Origin: Aurifilum marmelostoma
Lineage: Eukaryota; Ascomycota; Sordariomycetes; Diaporthales; Cryphonectriaceae
NCBI GenBank assembly: GCA_027559495.1
Contig: JAMXSV010000015.1
Location: 496,001-560,000, forward strand
Reading direction: 5' to 3'
Length of the DNA stretch: 64,000 bases
Part shown: piece by piece, positions 59,103 through 64,000 of the stretch
Position numbering within the stretch: the first letter of the stretch is position 1
Layout of the letters: each line of letters begins with the position of its first letter
Made by a program: the position numbers and the translations under genes
The notes under the pieces: generated by a model
What the model saw: the letters and a program-made list of their open reading frames with translations, nothing else
Database searches by the model: none
Told to the model about the DNA's origin: nothing

Positions 59103-61731
59103 GGCTTCACGTCGCGCGTACTTCCACACCGCCTATGAGCAAAAGTGGATACGCTGATGTGGCAAGCGAGCAGCTTGGGCCGTCCCTGGCTGCAGCAAGC
59201 TCTCGAGCTCTTCCTCTCTCTCTTCTCTCTGCTTTTTCCTGTTTCCCGTCTCGACGGGACAGCCGCCACCCAGCACCAGAAAGAGGGAAAAAAAATAATC
59301 ACAAACAACAAACAAGAGGATGTCTCAAAAAAAAAAAATTGACAATAAAATTGATGTTCGTTGGCGTGATTGTGTAAGAGAGGGCGGGGGGGGGGCGGGG
59401 GTTGGTTTTGAAGGGCTGAGAGTCAGATGGATGGCCCTAGACGTGGGTGGGTTTCTGATTGTTTGAATTGAGGTGGTTGGTGGGGCGACGGCTTTAATTG
59501 AAAAAAAGAAAGGTCAAGCTCGGGCCACGGCTCGGTCCAGTCCCCATTCGCCCCCCTGTGGTGGCCCCCCTCTCCAGGCCAAGTCGTGGCATGGGGGCGC
59601 TGGGGCGCTACTGAGTTACTGGATGGGCCGCCCACAACAGCTCCCCGGCCCAACTGGGACAACTGGGCAGAGCCAGGGTAGGCCCTGGTCCGAGAGGTTG
59701 AAAATGAGGCTTCTGGTGACGAATCGAGTGGTGGTCTTCATCTCCCTCTTCCTCTGCCCATCCACAGAAAGTTCATGGTGGATCTCCTTGGGCAGCAAGA
59801 GAAAGATTTGCCAGGCGTCTGGAAAGAAAGAAAAAGCAGCAATTGGAAGACGGTCGAAAGAGGGAAGTGGAGGGCCAGCAGCTTTGTGCATTCTTTATAC
59901 GTGTTGCACAGAGAGAGAGAGAGCCTTGTTTCCGTGCCACCAGCGCAGCATTCCAAGCGCGCGCCTCTCCAGCCAATACTGTGTTGTCCTCCCAACGCAG
60001 ATGCAAGCCTACGGGAAGGGTGCGGTGCTATGGTGGTAGCTGCATATGCCCTAGCGCTCTCTAAGAGTGCCTGCTGGACCACCATAGCACAAGATCTTGA
60101 TGAGGTCGACCATGTCTGCAGGCCTAGGAGGGATGGATGGTGAGCACAATGGTTGGCTGTGAGCATGGAACATAACCTGGCAACTGTCTCAGCTGGAAAC
60201 ATTCGGATTTCCATGTTTTTTATTTTGTTTCAAAAGGGAAAGGGAAAGGAAAGGAAAAAGAAAAACCAGAAATACCTCACATACTATGTATATTGGCTTT
60301 TTCATAAGATGAATTCCAGGTATGATGCCTGCAGGACATCTTCCAAATAAAATGACAATACAAGAGATTGAGAAGAAGAAAAAGAAAAGAAAGGCCTTGA
60401 GTGGAGAACCACTCAGCTGTGTACTATGTAGACTTCGAATAGAGACGATGTCCTTGATAACCACGCCAATTCTCAAATCAAGCCGCAAATGCTACCATCT
60501 CCAAAACCCCTCTACCTTGTCATTGGCCTGGACTCGATTAGATCAACAGGGACAGGTCAACAAATAAATGCCCGTACGTGTGGCTCAAGCCGAGGCCATC
60601 ATCCCTCCTCAGCTCACGCGAACAAAGCCGTAGTGGAAATTGAGTTTATGGGGATAGGATCTGCCATTCCGTACCTACATTACCATGGTACATTGATCTC
60701 GAACAACAAGATTATCAGGAGAACCTTATTTTGAAGGCAATCTTGGAAAAAAGGTTGCATACGGAGATTTCAAGGTCTGGTTCCCATTTTCAGTGACATC
60801 ACCGTGCCTGGCTGAGGGGAAGGGTTGTTGGCAGCAAGATGCCGAAACCCCTCAGGGCCCCCGTCCCCCCCCCCTCTCTGTAAGTACGTACTCGCCCGTG
60901 GTTAGTGTACATACTGTCATCCAGGTACCGTGATACTACACAGTACGCCGTAATGCTTTATTTTGCAGGTGGTGGTGCTGTGTCTCAGTAATTGCTACGG
61001 GAACAGCCGAGGGTACAGGCTTGTTCCCCCGTACCTGGCAAGCCTGGACCCACTGAGGCTGAACGTGGGCCACCCCAGCGGACAGTGGCTCTGGCGTGTC
61101 TGGCAGTGCAGGACAGGGATGGGGCCCTTCCCCAGTGTTTACATTTGTACCCTCTGCATCCCGTCTTGGTCTGCCATCCGTACCTCTGGCGACCGGTCAC
61201 TCGAGGTGCAGCCCGCGATAAAAGCACATCAGGGCCGCCTGCGACGGTCATAGCTCCCTCCTCCTCTCGTCTGCCGGACCTCAGCCCGTGGGATGTCCAG
61301 TTTTCACTCCCTACAGCCCGGTGGGAAGTCGGTTGCGCCTCTGAGCTCTTGATCCAGAACGACCCTTGGAGATTCCCAGCCACCCGAGATACCTCCCTGT
61401 GACGGCAACAGGTACTGCCTGCTGCTGCTCGCCCCACCAAGCACCACCACCAACAAACCTTCACCCTTCCGCCTCGACATTGCAATTCTGGGTCTGTGTA
61501 CGGGGGCGACCTGTACCTTTTTTTCCCCCGGGTCCAGCACTGTATCTTTGTTCGTTCAATCAGTGTTGCGTGCAAGCCTAAGATGCTGTCCAACCGTTCA
61601 ACGCGAGCCTAGTACAACACCTCTTTCTCTCTCTCTCTCTCTCTCTCGCCCTACCTCCCTCCCTTCCTCCCTCCCTCGTGCTCACCGCTTTCTCTGGGTC
61701 TCGCAAAAAAAACAAAAAAGAAAAAAAAAAG
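59103..61731. other. 2.6-kb divergent region between the kinase and cyk3; no gene seen
   Basis: Both promoters must lie here. Contents: a G run (59384-59401), an A-rich tract (60233-60270), a C run (60867-60876), a TC microsatellite (61622-61647) and a poly-A stretch (61706-61730) immediately before the cyk3 ATG. Frames such as 60985-61593 (minus) show no domain or intron logic. Confidence 0.55.
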
Positions 61732-64000
61732 ATGGTGCCCCCTCCGCCATCCATCCCCACGCGGTTTCCATGCTGGTGCAGGGCCGTGTACTCGTACGGA
61801 GGAGAGGTATGCAGGGAAAAAAGAAAACCAAATGCAGACCAGGAACTAGTCTGCTTCCCACCCACTCAACAGTCCCTTGCTAACGCGCCAGACTCGCAGT
61901 CAAAACGAGACCTTGGCTTTATAGAGGGCGACCTAATAGAATGTCTAAACGCGGGCGACGGTTCGTGGTGGACGGGCAGGTTGCGCCGGGATAGGAGGAT
62001 GGTCGGCCTGTTCCCGTCCAACTTTGTCGAGGTCCTGCCTGACGACTTTCGACCCATGAGCCGAACCACGAGCCCGATGCAGCCTACGAACAGCGCACCA
62101 CAGGGCACACCCCAGAAGTCGAGAACTTTCCGAAAGCCGTTCGAGGCCTATGCCAAAGCCCCTCACTACACCACCGCCAAACAACCAGAGACGTTTAGAG
62201 AGAGTCCTGCCATTGTCCGCAGACAGAGTCCTGTCCGAACCCCCAGAGAGACGCCCGCCACAGCAGCAGCAGCACCTTTGACAACAAACCAGAACCGAAG
62301 CGTTCAGGATGATATCGGTAGGATACATACTCCGCAGCTGCAGGGCTATGGGTCTAGGATGCCCTCTCCTGCTCCGTCCTTCAATGCCCAGGTCCAGCAG
62401 GTCCAGCAGCAGCAGCAGCAGCAGCAGCGACACAGGTCGTCACTGGATGGCCCAGACGACGCCCCACCTCCGCCCCCACCCCACCGACATGTTGTTACCG
62501 CAAGGCACGGCTCTAGCCTCTCTTACGACAGCCAGATCACCTCGCGACCGCCTATAGACGTCAGGGGCCACAGCTCACACCTGTCGTACGACTCTCGGAT
62601 CCCTCACGACCTGAGCCGGAATGGATCTCATGCCTCATACGACAACAGGATGCAGCAGCAGCAGCAGCAGCAGCAGCAGGATGTGGACAGGCACGGCTCC
62701 TATGGTTCCTATGACAGTCGTATGATGCCAGATCTGTCCAGGCAAGGGTCCCACGTGTCGCATGAGAACCGGGTCGAGTACGAGCCATACCGCCCTCCCG
62801 GGTCGAGGCAGGGCTACCACACCCCTCGAGCACAGTCGCCCGCCCCTTCTGCCTCGGGATCTGGTCTCAACATGACGCCGTCCCCGCTGAGGGAGGCCAT
62901 GGATGGCGTAATGGAGCAGCTGGATGCCCTCGGCGTGTCGCGCGACCCAGACCCGGAGCCCGAGTCCCCGGAGGCCCCATTGGATCCTTGGTCCCCAGAG
63001 TGCTTTGACCTGGTCAACCACAAGTCCAGAAGGCAGAGGAAAGAGACGACGACACGGCCCCAGACAGCCATGACCTTCATGCAGGGAGATTCTGGGTACG
63101 GCACCGGAAGCGTCGACTCTTCGTCACAGAACTACAGTAGTCATCATCATCATCATCATCATCATCACGCAGTAAGTCACGACCAGGATGGCCGCCCCCC
63201 TGAGCTGAGCACCTATGTGGAACGGATGGAGACGCGGCTGCGAAATATGCACGCGCACAGCAGTTCTGCCGCCGTGGCCGACGAAGCCGTTGACGACGAG
63301 CCCCCTCCTCCACCACCCCCTAAGGGCCGGGTGTTTGAGAGGCCGAAATCGTCAATGGACACCCGTACTGAGAGCCAGGACCGCAGGCTCCGAACCAAGC
63401 GGTCGGGATACGACATCAGCAAGGCGCTGGGCCGGACCTTTACTACCAAGACGAATTCCACGAGCGCCTCGTCCAAGACCAACAGCAGCTCCGCCACGCA
63501 GAGCACGGACCGGAGCCTGATGAGCGGCGTGTCGGCCGGGGCCATCAGCGCGACCAGCGCAGGGAGTATGGCTCGCAAGAATAGGAATCGCGCCCAGAGC
63601 GCCCTCGGCATGCACGACCTCGGCCTCGACCGCCCTGACTCCCCCTTTACCGGCATCAGCTACCACAGCAGCCACGCCTCGGATGCTTTCCTGCGGCCCA
63701 AGTCCCAGGCCGGCTTCGTGGACGACCCGATGGGCGGCCTGGGCGGCCTGGCGCCGCCCACGCCCAAGAAGCGGAACTTCTTCAAGAAGCTCATGGACAC
63801 GGCCAAGACGGGCGTCGCAAACGGCCGTGGGAGCATCGCGACGAGTGGTGGCGGCAGCTCCATGCAGTCCCTGCAGTCGTCGCCCATGCCGGCGACCATG
63901 GGCAGCAGCCTGGGCGCCATCTCCTCCTCGGCGGGGCCTGGCTTCCCCAGCCCGGCAGCCTACGCGGCGCGAGAGATGGGGCTCGCCTCTGGTACTGACT
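61732..64000 (+). CDS. cyk3: Cyk3 cytokinesis protein, N-terminal SH3 part (runs off the window)
   Basis: Exons 61732-61806 and 61900 to beyond 64000; the second exon stays open for 700 codons to the window end. The intron (branch GCTAAC) joins CWCRAVYSYGGE to SKRDLGFIEGDLIECLNAGD, completing an SH3 domain (residues about 13-70) with WWTGRLRRDRRMVGLFPSNF. Fungal Cyk3 has this SH3 at the N-terminus, a long disordered middle and a transglutaminase-like domain near the C-terminus, which would lie outside the window. The middle shows poly-Gln (62401-62427 and 62651-62678), poly-His (63138-63167), Pro-rich motifs (PPPPPP) and about five imperfect [RG]xxSxxS[YH][DE][SN][QR] units (62508-62780). Cyk3 localises to the contractile ring and promotes primary septum synthesis with Inn1 and chitin synthase. 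The downstream AAREMGLASGTD fits the Cyk3 family. Confidence 0.85.
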   Translation, partial: MVPPPPSIPTRFPCWCRAVYSYGGEVCREKRKPNADQELVCFPPTQQSLANAPDSQSKRDLGFIEGDLIECLNAGDGSWWTGRLRRDRRMVGLFPSNFVEVLPDDFRPMSRTTSPMQPTNSAPQGTPQKSRTFRKPFEAYAKAPHYTTAKQPETFRESPAIVRRQSPVRTPRETPATAAAAPLTTNQNRSVQDDIGRIHTPQLQGYGSRMPSPAPSFNAQVQQVQQQQQQQQRHRSSLDGPDDAPPPPPPHRHVVTARHGSSLSYDSQITSRPPIDVRGHSSHLSYDSRIPHDLSRNGSHASYDNRMQQQQQQQQQDVDRHGSYGSYDSRMMPDLSRQGSHVSHENRVEYEPYRPPGSRQGYHTPRAQSPAPSASGSGLNMTPSPLREAMDGVMEQLDALGVSRDPDPEPESPEAPLDPWSPECFDLVNHKSRRQRKETTTRPQTAMTFMQGDSGYGTGSVDSSSQNYSSHHHHHHHHHAVSHDQDGRPPELSTYVERMETRLRNMHAHSSSAAVADEAVDDEPPPPPPPKGRVFERPKSSMDTRTESQDRRLRTKRSGYDISKALGRTFTTKTNSTSASSKTNSSSATQSTDRSLMSGVSAGAISATSAGSMARKNRNRAQSALGMHDLGLDRPDSPFTGISYHSSHASDAFLRPKSQAGFVDDPMGGLGGLAPPTPKKRNFFKKLMDTAKTGVANGRGSIATSGGGSSMQSLQSSPMPATMGSSLGAISSSAGPGFPSPAAYAAREMGLASGTD

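Overview
This is nuclear DNA from a filamentous ascomycete (Pezizomycotina, most likely a Sordariomycete; I cannot name the species). Genes are split by short introns (about 55-200 bp) with GTATGT/GTAAGT-type donors and CTAAC/CTGAC branch points. Actin has five introns at fungal positions. Zn2Cys6 and C2H2 regulators, a Rai1 nuclease, Elongator and exocyst genes are present, and noncoding DNA is full of microsatellites and long G or C runs. No rRNA, tRNA, CRISPR or intact transposon was seen.

Layout. 1-10 kb: a 2H-phosphodiesterase/LigT-like gene (-), a secreted Kex2-type repeat polyprotein (-), the SF3b subunit Hsh49/SF3B4 (-), then tom7 (+) and a mitochondrial FAD-carrier-like gene flx1 (+). 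10-31.8 kb: one gene, a four-finger C2H2 regulator at 23.8-25.6 kb, between about 13.7 kb and 6.2 kb with no gene I can support. 31.8-45.3 kb: dense housekeeping block with urm1 (-) and elp2 (+) head to head, a small serine-palmitoyltransferase subunit (-), the mitochondrial release-factor-like rso55 (+), actin (-), fes1 (+) and mitochondrial ribosomal uL5m/mrpl7 (-). 45.7-64 kb: exocyst sec8 (-), a histidine acid phosphatase (-), a Zn2Cys6 regulator (+), rai1 (+), a germinal-centre/Ste20-type kinase (-) and the 5' part of cyk3 (+), which runs off the window.

Genes that belong together. Urm1 (2-thiolation) and Elp2 (Elongator) act on the same wobble uridine (mcm5s2U34) and share one 585 bp divergent upstream region. 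The kinase and Cyk3 may both serve septation and are also divergent. Tom7, Flx1, Rso55 and uL5m are mitochondrial but scattered.

Two things stand out. First, five genes need exactly one base removed at each of seven C/G runs to restore the family reading frame (three sites in the LigT-like gene, one each in the polyprotein, elp2, the phosphatase and the Zn2Cys6 gene). Every shift is +1, pointing to systematic homopolymer over-calling or a real G:C-run slippage bias. Second, the polyprotein at 2685-4155 has a signal peptide, many KR/RR sites and two families of cysteine-paired repeats. It looks like an uncharacterised Kex2-processed peptide precursor and is the best candidate here for something undescribed.
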